Shown here: piece by piece, positions 11,590 to 22,839 of the stretch
Layout: every line of letters begins with the position of its first letter
Position numbering within the stretch: position 1 is the stretch's first letter
Program-made: the position numbers and the translations under genes
Notes under the pieces: generated by a model
The model's database searches: none
What the model was told of the DNA's origin: nothing
Seen by the model: only the letters and a program-made list of their open reading frames with translations
Source: Vespula vulgaris
Taxonomy: Eukaryota > Arthropoda > Insecta > Hymenoptera > Vespidae
NCBI RefSeq assembly: GCF_905475345.1
Contig: NC_066587.1
Location: 4,718,070 to 4,782,069 of the forward strand
Length of the DNA: 64,000 nt
Direction of reading: 5' to 3'

Positions 11590-12081
11590 TCATTCTTTCT
11601 TTCTCTTACTACACTGTTCTACACTGATGCAAGCCCAGCTCGTAAATCGATTCCAGAGGGAAAGAATCAACGAGGTAGACAAGAAACGAGCGTGCTCTTT
11701 GAGAAAAGTAACGTTTTTCTCTTTTTTTCCCCCTCTTTTTTCTCTCTTTTTTTTTCTTCTTTTCGCAAGACGACGATTTCGAATAAAGATTTTTCTACGA
11801 TCGATCTTATTCCAAGGGAATAAGTCGTGAAAGGTTTTTCTTTCTTGAGGAAAGAATGAAATTGGGACTTGGCCGACATCGGTGTCGATTTTCTCATGTA
11901 AATTTCTTCGCTGAAGCTTACGCGGGATCGACGTTACGATCATAACACGGTAATTTAACGAGCGTATCGAATCGAGATCATGATGCGAGCGGAAGCGACG
12001 GATTCGATCCGGGCCGAGACGAATCGAGATTCGATGATCCTTCGATGAAAGTCGGCCACGTTCGGGATAATTAACGATCAT
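11590..12081 (-). other. ATG ORF of 163 codons, half low-complexity
   Basis: Minus-strand ATG with A at -3. The first ~90 residues are mixed and arginine-rich; the middle (RRKKKREKRGGKKEK) is the complement of the pyrimidine tract at 11713-11765. The tract helps keep the frame open, so the length is not evidence of coding. No domain is recognised. Confidence 0.1.
11713..11765. repeat. T/C tract
   Basis: Nearly pure pyrimidine, T-dominant. Its complement supplies the Lys/Arg run of the minus ORF at 11590-12081. Confidence 0.8.
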
Positions 12082-12327
12082 TTTCTTGTCTCCTTCTCGT
12101 CAACGTATAATCCCGTGGAAAAAAAGTCGAGCACTGCATAAAGTCTCGTTGAGTAAGTAGGTATATTCGAAAAATTGTAAGAATTGCGTTCATTAGTTCG
12201 ATACGATGGATTTTCGGGACAATTAAAAAAGAGAGAATCAAGTCGTGAAGAATTCGAAAGTCCCGAACGATTCGGCGAGTTCTTTGTAGTACCTACAAGA
12301 TAATCTCGCAACGCACAAACGTACCTA

Positions 12328-12372
12328 TGTATATATACATACATTATATATATATACACATACATAGATAGC
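12328..12372. repeat. TA/TACA tract
   Basis: TATATACATACATTATATATATACACATACATAG-type low complexity. Confidence 0.8.
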
Positions 12373-12409
12373 TACGTATACGCGGAGACAGGCAGAAGGC
12401 TTCGCTCGA

Positions 12410-12436
12410 TTCTTCTTCTTCTTCTTCTTCTTCTTC
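12410..12436. repeat. (TTC)9 triplet repeat
   Basis: Nine clean TTC units. Confidence 0.9.
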
Positions 12437-12658
12437 GTATCGACTTCGATCTCTTCGCCATTTCGCGATATCTTTAGCCGCAGGCTCTGCCGAAGAGACT
12501 GTCGAAAGTGAAAGGAGCCGAAGAAATCAAGATGGATCGTGCGTTCCTTATAACGCAGGTTTTCTCGCTCCAGCACGCACCTCCGCCTCCATCTTTAACC
12601 ATTGAGACGAGTTCCAAGGACTCGCCGATGAGAATGCGGATCGATAGCTACGATCTTT

Positions 12659-12751
12659 AATTTCTTTTTTTTCCTTTTCTTTTTCTTATTCTTTTTCTTT
12701 CTTTCTTTTTTCTTTTTTTTGTTTTTTTTTGTTTTTTCTTTTTTTTTTATT
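12659..12751. repeat. T-rich tract
   Basis: About 90 nt of T with C and occasional G/A. Confidence 0.8.
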
Positions 12752-13404
12752 GAGAAAACCCACCGATCAGGAGAGACGTAATAATTTTGATTGTCGTTTA
12801 AAATATCGACAGAAACACGAGACGATCTAGATATAATCGAAAGGAGCCAATTAGAAGTTAGCAAGATGGGAAAAACTACGTAGGTTCGTCTTGTAAAAAG
12901 AAACAAGACGTTGTAATAATTGGATACTTCGTCGAAAGAGGAGTGAGAAGAACGAGTATAATTTCTGGCGCCAGGTACGACCATTAGCCGCAAACATAAA
13001 GGCAATGTATCGAATCTATTATGCATTCCTGTGGTTGGCAATTATAATGATTCAATGATCCGCGGATTCGAGCTTCTGTGTAAGTAACAAGACACGTTTC
13101 CTCGAGGAGATCTTTATACGCATTGTTCTTATGTACCCACCCGTTATCGGTTAGGTATAGCCATCCTTTCGTTATTAAAGAGACACGTAACATCGAATTC
13201 CACTAACTTTTACCAGCGATTATAGATCTCAAAACGATTAACGTTATGCATGGATCGTGTTACCAACGCACAACGGTTAAGGATTATGTCATCGAAGTCG
13301 TCGCGTCGAACGATTAATCCGCCTTTCCCAACGATCGCTTTCGTAGATAACTTTGAACGTCGGTTTTATATCGTTAAAGAGAATCAATGAGCATTCCTAC
13401 GAAT

Positions 13405-13448
13405 TTCTTTTTCTCTCTGTCTCTCTCTCTCTTTCTCTCTGTTTTTTT
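13405..13448. repeat. (CT)n tract
   Basis: Opposed by the GA tract at 13737. Confidence 0.85.
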
Positions 13449-13736
13449 CATCGGCCTATCTCGCGATACACGAAACGAGCGTCCGTCGAAGAAAGTCTGC
13501 CGAAAGTCATGGCTGTATTCGACGGTCTAACGGATTCGTTGCTTTCCCTTCATAAAATCAAGAGTCGTGGTAGATCTTAAATTTTTACAAGGTACACTCG
13601 AAGGAATATTTCTCCTTTGATTTCGGCGCTCATGGAAGCGAAACCCGCCGGCTAGACCATTTTCTTTCGAAAATTCATGAGGGAGTTAAGATAGATGGAC
13701 GATTTGCCAAGGAATAAAACAACAAATTTTTTTAAG

Positions 13737-13737
13737 T

Positions 13738-13771
<34 letters not shown>

Positions 13772-13778
13772 GAAAAGA
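13737..13778. repeat. (GA)n tract
   Basis: About 17 GA units with one GACA. Confidence 0.9.
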
Positions 13779-14183
13779 ACGACGGTAATTTCGTACGTGA
13801 GACGAGGTTGAAGGATTGAAAGACGCGAGGAGGGTGAGGGGATGAGGATGAAAAGAGGAAGAATCGAGCGGTACCACGAATTTAACGATTTCGCCGGCTT
13901 TACGATGGAGATCCCCGCCCTTATTATAACGCAACCGAGCCGGTTTCGAGATCGCCCTTGGGAGACACGCTCGCGCGAGCGTCTTCGACGAGAGGCACCC
14001 GCGCTATTACGTCATTAAAGCGTCCAATAAACTTCTTTTACTACTTCCTCGAGAGCCGCCACCACCACCGCCGTCGACGCGTTCTTTCTTCGCCACCTTT
14101 CTCCTTTCGTGTTTGTCCGGCTCTCGGTCCTTCACCTTATTCTCGAGACGTTACCCTTTTTGGAAAAATTTGTTGCGCGCGTA

Positions 14184-14263
14184 AGTACTACGTACGTACG
14201 TACGTATGTATGTACGTATATGTGTATGTACGTACGTACGTACGTATGTATGTATGTATGTAT
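14184..14263. repeat. (TACG)n/(TATG)n tetranucleotide array
   Basis: TACG blocks alternate with TATG blocks, the pattern expected from C-to-T change at CpG within one array. Confidence 0.9.
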
Positions 14264-14655
14264 TTATCCTTGGTTCTAAGAAGAACAGAAATAACATAGA
14301 AGTAAAAGAAATAAACATACAAGTAAAAGAAAAAAGGTCACCGAGTCGCAAGAGTTTCAAACGTCGATGATTCATAGCCGAGTTCGGAGAAATGATAAAG
14401 TGTCGAATGAATTATAAACAACACGAAAGTCGTCGTTACTCGTTTTTATTACCATTCGTTTGTATCTTCTACGACGGATTATAACTAGGGTCACCTTTCG
14501 AGCACGACATTCACGAGGCCGACGTCAATACGGACGGACGTAGTTTTAATACTTAATACTACGAGGAACCGTGAGATTCGACGAGAAAATCAAAAGGACC
14601 ATTTCCCAATTGGATTTTTTGGTTCAATCATCGTTTCCCGACGTATTATCGGCAG

Positions 14656-14804
14656 TGAGACGATCGTCCAGGTTTCAAGTTCTACCGATTGGAGAAGTAT
14701 TGCCGACGTGGTTTGTCAGCGTCATCGATTCTACGAGGCAACATTCAGGTCCAGACTTTTTCTTTGGCTTCACTTCGTGTGCTATTGACCCTTTTTCACT
14801 ACAG
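14656..14804 (+). CDS. Candidate coding exon with NHR (Neuralized-repeat)-like peptide
   Basis: The frame is stop-free from 14550 and runs in phase 0 into a perfect donor, ACTACAG|GTGAGT, at 14804/14805. The last 40 residues contain, in order, LPIGE, WFVSVIDSTR, then SGPDFFFGFTSC and DPFSLQ. This order resembles the first half of an NHR (neuralized homology repeat, Pfam Neuralized): a GE turn, an alternating V-x-V strand, then G-[FL]-T-S-x-(D)-P-x-x-L. NHR proteins such as Neuralized are E3 ligases of Notch-ligand endocytosis. Against the match, it needs about four extra residues after GE and two between TSC and DP, the comparison is from memory, and I found no second NHR half (YW.V, LW..DVYG) or RING exon in the window. 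The start uses the GGCAG at 14651-14655, which has only a moderate pyrimidine tract. No in-frame ATG precedes it. It could be a lone exon between very long introns, a decayed copy, or chance. Confidence 0.33.
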
Positions 14805-14810
14805 GTGAGT
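14786..14810 (+). other. Juxtaposed 3' and 5' splice signals (recursive-splice-like)
   Basis: A pyrimidine run (CCCTTTTTCACTACAG) is followed at once by GTGAGT, so a good acceptor and a consensus donor share one CAG|GT junction. This is the layout of recursive (ratchet) splice points known from long insect introns. The same donor can instead be read as the end of the exon candidate at 14656-14804, and the sequence alone does not decide. Confidence 0.3.
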
Positions 14811-15453
14811 TGGGAGGGGCCTTGGACAGGTAGATACACCTAACCCACGTACCGTAAGAGCCGAGATTCTCGTCTAACGGGTGACCCTCCGAAGCATATT
14901 TTTTTTCGATACCGATCGTTGAAACTTTTCCTACGAACGCTTTCGTTTAATACAAGATCGAAGATAAGAGTACGAGTGTATTATTCCGCGTCAGTCAAGG
15001 AAGCGGTATTTTGTCGTTATCTCTATCTCTAATCGAAAGTTCTCCATCGATTTCAGTCTAAGATCTCGTACTTTAATCGACGGTCCATGGTCCGCACGCG
15101 AAATAGCCTCGATAATCGCGAATGATCGCTTGGAATCGCATGAGACCTCGTTTGGCGCTATCTGCGTAATCCTGAATGCGGTTCGATTATATGAAACATA
15201 TGTTACGCTGCGGTATCCCTAGATATACTCTCGAGCCATTATATGTATACCGTCTCACGAAAGTAATCGCCGTTCTCGAAAGCATTTTATTTTTCTTTCG
15301 TACACTCTCCTTCGGCAGGCCTTCGTCGCCACGGAAAGAAGAAGGTAATCGCGTTTGTTCGCAAGTCGATAATTATTTATAAAAATAAGATTCCCCCTCA
15401 AGATCTTGTATACGTAAGGGGAGACGCGCTTACTTGGTTCGTAAGAGACTGGA

Positions 15454-15560
15454 TGCGTGCGTGCGTGCGTGCGTGCGTGCGTTCGTTCGTTCGTTCGTTC
15501 GTTCGTCGTCGTTCGTCCGTCCGTGAGTGCGTGCGTGCGTGCGTGCGTACGCGCGCGCAC
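15454..15560. repeat. Compound CpG tetranucleotide array
   Basis: (TGCG)n, then (TTCG)n, a short CCGT section, (TGCG)n again, then CGCGCGC. Five related blocks in 107 bp, all CpG-bearing. Confidence 0.9.
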
Positions 15561-15700
15561 ATACGATTAAGTACAATTAGCGTCGGCTATCGAGTCTTCG
15601 CATCTTCAAAAGTCACCCGGTATGTGGCACGAAGCGATGCCCGCGTAGATATGCGGCGAGAGTGAGCATAAGGTGCACAAACTACCATACATGCCCTTGC

Positions 15701-16141
15701 ATGGCGCTCGCGTGTTACGACACGAGCACACGCGCGCGCGCCTCTTCTTTGGCCGCGTGTGAGCGCACGCGAGCGCACGCCCTAGCACGCCACCGAGACG
15801 GCTCTACATCGCTATCGTTATGGCCATTAAGTACATTGTGCTCGGAGGTGTTTTCTATAATGGATTCCTGTTGTTTATTAACGGAAGGCCCTTTACAAAG
15901 TGCTGCTGTTGCCTCCTTAACGACGCGCATCCTGCACCATCGACTTACATCCAGTAGAGTCGATTCTCTTCCTCCTCCTCCTCCTCCTCCTCCTACTCTT
16001 CTTCCTCCTTTGCCAATCGAATCCCCCATGTCTAAACTAAATTCCGCTGGACAACGAGAATCTCATTCTCGAAGTACGATCCTTCTCGATTCGCTCGATA
16101 ATTATACGATTTTAATATCATTGCGTAGCCATACCCACTAA
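15701..16141 (+). other. ATG ORF of 146 codons with poly-proline from (CCT)n
   Basis: Frame starting MALACYDTSTRARASS, passing through PPPPPPPP encoded by the (CCT)n tract, and ending at TAA 16139. The antisense strand is also open from an ATG at 16029 for 104 codons (poly-Gly from the same tract). Open frames on both strands point to composition rather than selection. Start context is poor (T at -3). Confidence 0.08.
15968..16010. repeat. (CCT)n triplet repeat
   Basis: About eight CCT units plus related TTC triplets. Confidence 0.9.
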
Positions 16142-16429
16142 GACTGTTGTAAGGATTTTACATAATGATTTTTATTTCACAGAATTGCGATCCATTAAAC
16201 TCCTCAAGGATTTTTCTGTGCGTTTAATAATACATGATACTATAACGAGTAAATACACTCTGTTATTTGTACAACGTTCGTACTCGTACCACCCCCTTTT
16301 TTCTCTTTCTTTTCGTCTTTCTTCATTCTCTTTTCTATTTCTTTATCTCTATCTTTCATTTGTTGTCCGGCACATTTTCCATCCTTCTCCTCTCAATGTA
16401 TTGGCATAGTCCCTCGAGCGGCTAATCGA

Positions 16430-16592
16430 CGACGTCGTGTATGTCGCGTACGTGCCGTTCCATCGTGTTACGGCATCCACGCACGTGCGTGCACGGCCGG
16501 CGCCGCGGGAAAGGCGCGTGCGCATTGCGAAATATCAAATTTAACGAACTCGAATAGCGCGAGAGTTAATGCGAGAGGGGGAACAGGTGCGT
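16430..16592 (+). promoter_or_regulatory. CpG-rich promoter-like block with downstream donor
   Basis: The block 16430-16530 is dense in CpG and holds a 14-bp palindrome CACGCACGTGCGTG (16478-16491) centred on an E-box, a GC core GCCGGCGCCGCGGG and an NRF1-like GCGCGTGCGCA. About 65 nt on comes GGGAACAG|GTGCGT (16586/16587), a good donor for a non-coding first exon. No TATA box or clear initiator is seen. Confidence 0.25.
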
Positions 16593-16667
16593 GTATGTAT
16601 ATATGTGTAGTTTTAACAGTGTTTCCAGCCTCCTTGCTTGAACTACGCCTTCTAATAATTGAGAAGC

Positions 16668-16739
16668 GAAGAGAAAGATACCAAGAAAGAGAGAGATAGA
16701 GGGATAGAAAGAGAGAGAGAGAGAGAAAGAGAGAAATAA
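16668..16739. repeat. (GA)n/(GATA)-rich tract
   Basis: GA units with GATA and GAAA breaks. Opposed by the CT tract at 16970. Confidence 0.85.
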
Positions 16740-16969
16740 TCGACCGTTTTACATATATACCATAAACGCTCGATCTCGTTGCTTAGACAGAAAATATGAA
16801 AGTAGCTGTTACACGGCGCCCACGGAAATCTTCTTGTCTTATTGATAATAATCACATCGCTGCGAATATCGTGATTAGTGGTCGACAACCGAGTCGACTA
16901 CTGCCGGAGTTCTAACTCGCAGCAAAGATCAGATTTCGTTATGGTCTTAGCAATGCTACTCTTTATCCT

Positions 16970-17003
16970 TTTCTCTCTGTCTTTCTCTCTTTCTCTCTTT
17001 CCA
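16970..17003. repeat. (CT)n/(TTTC)n tract
   Basis: Short interrupted pyrimidine tract. Confidence 0.8.
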
Positions 17004-17722
17004 AGTTTCTAGAGAAATTTCTCTCTTTCCTTTTTTATGCGCTATTCCGTCCTGTCGTTTTTCTATCATAATATAATATTAAAATAGTCTTTAGAGCGAA
17101 CAACAACTTATTTTCCATAATTTTATGATTAACGCGCCCGACAAGTTTTCTATAGGAATTCCACGAGACACGAATTCTATTAAAACGAGAGCTATAATTT
17201 TCGCAAATGATTTTATGAAACGAATCGAGCAAATCGATTCTTTCAACGACTTGTCTCGATTTTTATAACTTCGTTAAAAGCGTAATAGAAAACATCGTAA
17301 TTTATTAGGGTCGAACGACGATTTGTACACCTACACGTTTATTCCACTTCCATTCAGAAGAAAACCCATCAAAGAAAAACATCGATTCTAATCGATACGC
17401 GATGGTATACGTCGTCGCGAATATCGATACTCGAAGGCATAAATTTAACGAAGCTCCTGGTCTAACTTCCTAGCGGATAACGCGGCTATCTTCGTGTTAC
17501 CAGTACCACCATCTGATAACATATCCAGCATGTATAAAAAGAAGAAAAAGAAGATGGAGTAGGTTTATCGCGTTTCTTTCGACGACTCTTGCCATAAACT
17601 TCATCTTCTTTTTCCTCTCACTTTTTTTATCATCATTATAACTTTTCTCTATTCCTATTTCTCTCATTCTTTCTTTTATAAAACGAAACGTTTACTTAAT
17701 CGCTCATTAAGCGATCTAATTG

Positions 17723-17724
<2 letters not shown>

Positions 17725-17754
<30 letters not shown>
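17725..17754. repeat. (GA)n microsatellite
   Basis: About 14 clean GA units. Confidence 0.95.
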
Positions 17755-17756
<2 letters not shown>

Positions 17757-18028
17757 TTTAATTATTCCCAGGTTATCGCGGTTTATTTATTCATCGTTCT
17801 GCTGGCAATTTCAATGTTGTTTCACAGTTTACTAACAGGAAAATAAAGAGGGAGAAAGAAGGATTGTAAGTATAAAGCTAACTCCTATTGATAATTACAT
17901 CGTGGCAAATATTTTGTGATTATCTCGCGAAACCCGAGCAGGTCGTCGCGTTCCACGTCGCTCGATACGATACACAACCTCTCGCTCGTGCTCGGAGAAA
18001 CGGTGTTTCATTGGAGCCTATAGGAACG

Positions 18029-18117
18029 AAAAGGAAGAAAGAAAGAGAGGAAGAAGAAGAAGAAAAAGAAAAAAAGAAAAAGAAGAAGAAGGAGAAGAAG
18101 AAGAAGAAGAAGAAGAT
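18029..18117. repeat. (GAA)n purine tract
   Basis: About 85 nt of pure purine, mainly AAG triplets, capable of triplex formation. Confidence 0.9.
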
Positions 18118-18538
18118 GCTGCTGACCGTTCGACCCAAGACTTTATGTCCAGGGAGTATAATATCGCGACGACGAGCTGTTGTAAATTTTCATTCCTTAA
18201 TGATATCGCCCTTCCGGCAGACATAAATAAACGAAAGATCGCAAGCTTAGAATTTGATCAGCTGATTCATCGTAAATAAAGCGTCGTTCTGTTTTTATAT
18301 TTTTTCATTTTCTTTTTCTTTCCTTTCTTTTTTTTTTGTGTTGTTTTCATTAGCACAGAGAAACATACATAAGTCGTTAATTGTTTTTCCTTCTCGTACG
18401 AGCCTAAGTTTTCCCGAAAGTGGATAAAATTTTATAGTTCGTAATTTCCAACGAAACGTTAATTACGAAATAAAAAATAAGATATGACGAGAAAGGAAGA
18501 GACGATTACGTCGTACAATTTTATGGTTCCGTATTACA

Positions 18539-18543
18539 AGAAG

Positions 18544-18588
<45 letters not shown>

Positions 18589-18607
18589 AGAGAAAGAGAG
18601 TGAAAGG
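18539..18607. repeat. (GA)n microsatellite
   Basis: About 18 clean GA units, then GGGA/GAAA. Confidence 0.95.
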
Positions 18608-18753
18608 ATTCGGCCGTAAGGAAAGGCGTGCGTTAATTAGTACGAGATCGGAGATCACTTTTGCACAGGTTATCGGCTATTAATTAGGTGAACAAAAAAT
18701 TCTCCATCAATGCGTTCCCCCAGGCTTTCCGGAGTCGTATTTTATCGATTATA

Positions 18754-18767
18754 GACGCGTACGCGTC
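18754..18767. other. 14-bp palindrome GACGCGTACGCGTC
   Basis: Perfect palindrome with two overlapping ACGCGT (MluI-box/MCB-like) words. CpG-dense in AT-leaning flanks. Possible dimer binding site. Confidence 0.3.
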
Positions 18768-19031
18768 AGCTTGCGTTAGAGTTACGGTCGAATAAAAAAT
18801 CGTATGTGAAGAAATGGAGCTGGCAAGACGTGCTATTCGATCGTCGAAGAGGGATAATCGTCGAGGTAGATGAAAAAAGTGAAGAAAAGCGAAACTCTTT
18901 AGGTCCTTCTTGCCCTTCTTGTCGAGCCGAATACGATAGGCTCGCACGGTTTGTAATTAAAAGGCGATTTAAATGCTAATGGTCGGCCAAGTAATTAAAT
19001 GGTGTCACATTCGTGCCCGTCCATAGTATCG

Positions 19032-19138
19032 ATTATTATTATTATTATTATTATTATTGTTGTTGTTGTTGTTGTTGTTGTTATAGTTGTTATTATTAGT
19101 ATCGATATTAGTATTATTACTATTATTATAATTATTAC
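19032..19138. repeat. (ATT)n(GTT)n compound triplet array
   Basis: ATT x9, GTT x8, then decayed ATT. Related by A/G transition at the first base. Confidence 0.9.
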
Positions 19139-19637
19139 TTTACACGTCGAAAGAAAGCTCATCTTTAACTTAAATAGTAAAACAGGTCGATCGGGAATAT
19201 TTCTCGTTTCCTCGTTCAATGAAGAAAATGAATCTTCGCTGCTTTTTCGTTTTCTAAGATAAAGATATTATTTATCTTTCTCCATTCGGTCTCGTGCCAG
19301 ATTTATATCGGCATAATGAGTAACGATAGTAAAGAAACGATTAGACAGGATTTCTGTTAGGAACGAATAAACGAAAGGAGTGACGAGCTCTTTAAAAAGA
19401 AACACGTTCGCGTTGATGAAGCGTCGTATATCGTCGGGGGCTACGGAATGCGGTGGAACGCGTCCGTAAATAGATCTTTTAATTGATTAATATATCATTC
19501 TAAAAAAAAGTTTGGTTTTGCTCGAGCGTTGTACAATCAAGAGGGAAAGTATTGGAAAATCGGTTGACTTCGAGGAACCATTAAGGTTTCTGCTCGGGCG
19601 GTTCGAAGATTTCTCGCGTTGGTTAAATGCACCTTGA

Positions 19638-19711
19638 CGAAGAAAACGAGGAGGAGGACGAGGACGAGGACGACGACGAGGACGACAACGAGGACGACGA
19701 CAACACGACGA
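19638..19711. repeat. (GAG/GAC)n triplet array
   Basis: Interrupted GAG, GAC and AAC triplets, read as Glu/Asp on +. Confidence 0.85.
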
Positions 19712-20123
19712 TGGTCCTCCTTCTATCGGTTAGTATAAGTTATCATACATTCGATATCGCTTCAAACGCTGGCACAGTGCGTTTCGCGCTCGTAAGCGTA
19801 AAAGTTAATAACGCTTATCGCGAGGCCATTGATCTTCGACGATTGAGAATTCATTAAATAACCTGAGCCCGTTAACTTTGATAAAGGTAAACGAAGTGGA
19901 ACCACGGCTCTTATCCGCGAACGATGAAATCTACGACTCTTGTATGTCGTTCCAAAGGGAATTACGAGGATGGGGTTAACTCGACGTAACGATGAGAAAC
20001 CAATTTGAAATTATTTTCAATCGAGGCCGAGTAAAAGTTAAGAGAGATCCTTAACGTACGTTGTATATTATGAATATATTAATCGTAGTTATTGTCGTTA
20101 GCAATTTAACTTCTAGATATGTA

Positions 20124-20133
20124 TATAGATAGG

Positions 20134-20168
<35 letters not shown>

Positions 20169-20170
20169 GT
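20124..20170. repeat. (GATA)n tetranucleotide repeat
   Basis: About nine GATA units with GGTA variants at the edges. Confidence 0.9.
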
Positions 20171-20454
20171 ATACATGTCTACGTATAGAGAAAGATTTTA
20201 AATGAGGACGACGACGAAGCCGGAACGAATTCGATCGATAAATCGATATTACTCGGACAATACTTTGCGATTCGTCCTGCCAATCGTAAACCTTCTTTCA
20301 TTTCTTTACAATGTTTCTCAGCCGAAATTATTCATCTCGTGTCTGACCCTGACTCGGCAATACGTACTATACTTACATATGTACTTTTAACGGTAACGAT
20401 CGTACGAAAAACGTGATCCTCTTTTTCGAAAGGATGTAAAGAAAAAAGAAACAG

Positions 20455-20455
20455 T

Positions 20456-20487
<32 letters not shown>

Positions 20488-20509
20488 AGGAGAGAAAGAG
20501 AAAGAGGAA
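20455..20509. repeat. (GA)n tract
   Basis: GA x14 then GGAGA/GAAA. Confidence 0.9.
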
Positions 20510-20803
20510 TTTAACTCAACTCGATATCGAGACGATCGACGGGGTGCTTCTTCTCGCGTCACGAAAATTGATTTATCGTTCCCTCCGCTTCTCGCGGTTA
20601 ATAATTAATCGTAGAGAGGTACAACGTCTCTCTTTCTTTTCTTTCCGTATCGGAGTACCTTTCTCTTCGAAGTTAATAAGCGACCTCGTCGATTAGCAGG
20701 CTCTCGTCTAATCTAGCATAGGTACTCAAGCACACGCGTTGCCCTTCGACCGACAAACCGTTTCCGATCGTTTCTCTTAGCATTCTTCTTTTTTCACCCT
20801 TTC

Positions 20804-20938
20804 TCGATAGAAAGAGAGATAGAGACAGAGAGAATCGATCCTTCGTATCTCATGTTAGCTTCAAGTATTTGGTCGCGTTGGCACCCAACCGTGTACCATA
20901 GAAGGTATTCTCTCTCTCTCTCTCTCTCTCCCTCTCTC
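20804..20938. repeat. Opposed GA and CT tracts, 75 nt apart
   Basis: GA/GATA-rich (20804-20833), a unique spacer, then (TC)n (20909-20938). Last dinucleotide arrays before the repeat-poor block. Confidence 0.85.
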
Positions 20939-22574
20939 GTCGATTAAGACGTGACCGATGAAGAAAGAGAAGAAAAGAAAAAGAGAGATAGAGAGCCTTA
21001 TCGAAAAGCCGTCAAGGCAATTCCCTTTTCTCTTGGGGGTTGTGGGCGAACGCGTAGGCGTTGATATTCCATGGATATATTCTTCTGCATTTCTTGCTTT
21101 CCAAGAGAGTGAACTCGTAAGGGGATAAGGTATGCCACCTTCCTCGTAACTTTCGAAAATGAATTATCTTCTTCTTCGAGCTCCCTCTTTCTCTCTGCTA
21201 CTCTCGTAATCAGTGATGTATGTCTTTCGGTAGCACGCTCGGGATTATTTCCGCATAGAGATACGCTTTATGTACGAGCCAAGTATACTTCGATGTAGTA
21301 GCCTCGTGTAAGTGAGATTTTAAAGAATTTATTAACATCGGATTTAACGTCGCATAAGGAGCGCGAAAAAATCGATCTTATCTCTCTCTAGTCGCGAACG
21401 CGGACGAGGCATAGGACGTTCTCGGTTTATTACAAGACGATAAAATGAGACAGGAGGTGAGAAGGGGAACGGGGAAATATATTTCCTCTTAACCGAGTCG
21501 AGCAATAATTGTAAGAATGTCGACGAAGAAAAAAATGTCGAAAAGAAAAAAGAAATAAAAACATTTTGCAACGGTAGATCTGAAACGACGATCTAGATGA
21601 AGAACCGTGAATCTCTTTGCCCGTTGAATTTACTCACGGCCTTTTGCTCTCTCACATAAACGAGACGTTTAACACCCTCGCTCGGTGACTCTGTCGGTCC
21701 CTTTGCCCTTTCTCTCTCTCTCACTCTTTGTGTTTTTTTTTCTCACGAGAACACGAAGAGGTATCACTTGTAACAAGCTACGTCCGTCCGTCATCGTACT
21801 CTCTTCAATTCTTCGGATAAGAAAAAATCGTGTATCACGAAGATGACGATATTTAAAGAAACTTTATCTACGAAAAATTATCTTTAATAGATACGAATCA
21901 ATCTAACTCGTTACATCGTCCTTCTTTTTATTATTAAAGTTTGCACGTTTCTCCAATTTGTACTTTACGTATTTCATTAAAATAATTAGATCTAAATCCG
22001 ATGTTCGTAAAAGGAAATAACCATTGTAGATAGAGCGAGAATTCCAAAGACTCCCGAAGGGTCTCCGACCTTCTTGCGCTCGACTTTAACGTGTAACAGG
22101 TTGCCACGTGTAAATGGTCCGCCTGTAAAGAGCCGCATCTTACCTTACCTGAGCGCCGCGGCCTGCTTAACGAGACGCCTACCCACGTTAGCTTAAAAAA
22201 GAGAAAGGAGAGAAGAAAAACTGGCTCTCTTTTCCACGGTTCGTCCATAAAACTCTCTTTCTCTACTGAAGGGCCCTTGACTATCGGGCGCCTTTCATCT
22301 GACCCGTCGCAACCCCATGGAGAATTAAACAATTACGACGTGGCCGGTGCACAAGTCTCGTAATAAAAATTCTCTTATTTCTTCCCTCTCGTTTCGTTCC
22401 CTTGGAATATAACGTTGTTATACTCGTCGAGGTGTTAGAACGCTACACACGTTTCCACGAATCTTTCCTCGTCGTTTCGATCGATTTATAACGTGCTACG
22501 ATCCTCTCGACGCTTTTTACTCGATAAAACGATGTGATCTCTTGAAAGAGATTCAAAGTATCTATATAATTTTA

Positions 22575-22595
22575 TGTATATATATATATATATAA
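22575..22595. repeat. (TA)n microsatellite
   Basis: Ten TA units. Confidence 0.85.
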
Positions 22596-22839
22596 TGATA
22601 TTGTACACAGTTACACTCGTAATTTCTCTCTTTATCAACCTCTCTCTTTCATACTTTATTGTCGAAGTTTATCGCCACGAGAAAACGTTCTTTTCCATTG
22701 CAGAGATCGATATCGATTAAAATCTCGATGAACGGATCGATAAATCGAAAAGGCGTTGAGGCAGCAACTCGAATCTCCTTTTCAACCATTTATTCTCTTA
22801 CGATCGCGGAGATCCCCTTTTGATCGAACGCGATCGACT

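Larger units (their letters stand above)
10288..14183. other. Non-genic stretch
   Basis: Repeat-rich. A CpG-rich block at 11370-11520 contains the dyad GGCCTT-GT-AAGGCC. The rest is unique AT-leaning DNA without recognisable genes. Confidence 0.6.
17004..20123. other. Non-genic stretch
   Basis: Unique AT-leaning DNA between triplet and GA arrays. Nothing beyond the palindrome at 18754 stands out. Confidence 0.6.

Noticed and set aside
15715..16029. 104-codon minus ORF with poly-Gly
   Set aside because: Antisense of the (CCT)n tract. Both strands are open over the same DNA and no motif is recognised.
18995..19262. Paired ORFs rich in Ile, Val and Thr
   Set aside because: Encoded by (ATT)n(GTT)n.
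21934..22332. 132-codon minus ORF with internal CTCAG|GTAAGG
   Set aside because: No ATG until codon 29, and the donor would cut the frame with no matching acceptor nearby. Kept only as a CpG-rich patch within the repeat-poor block.
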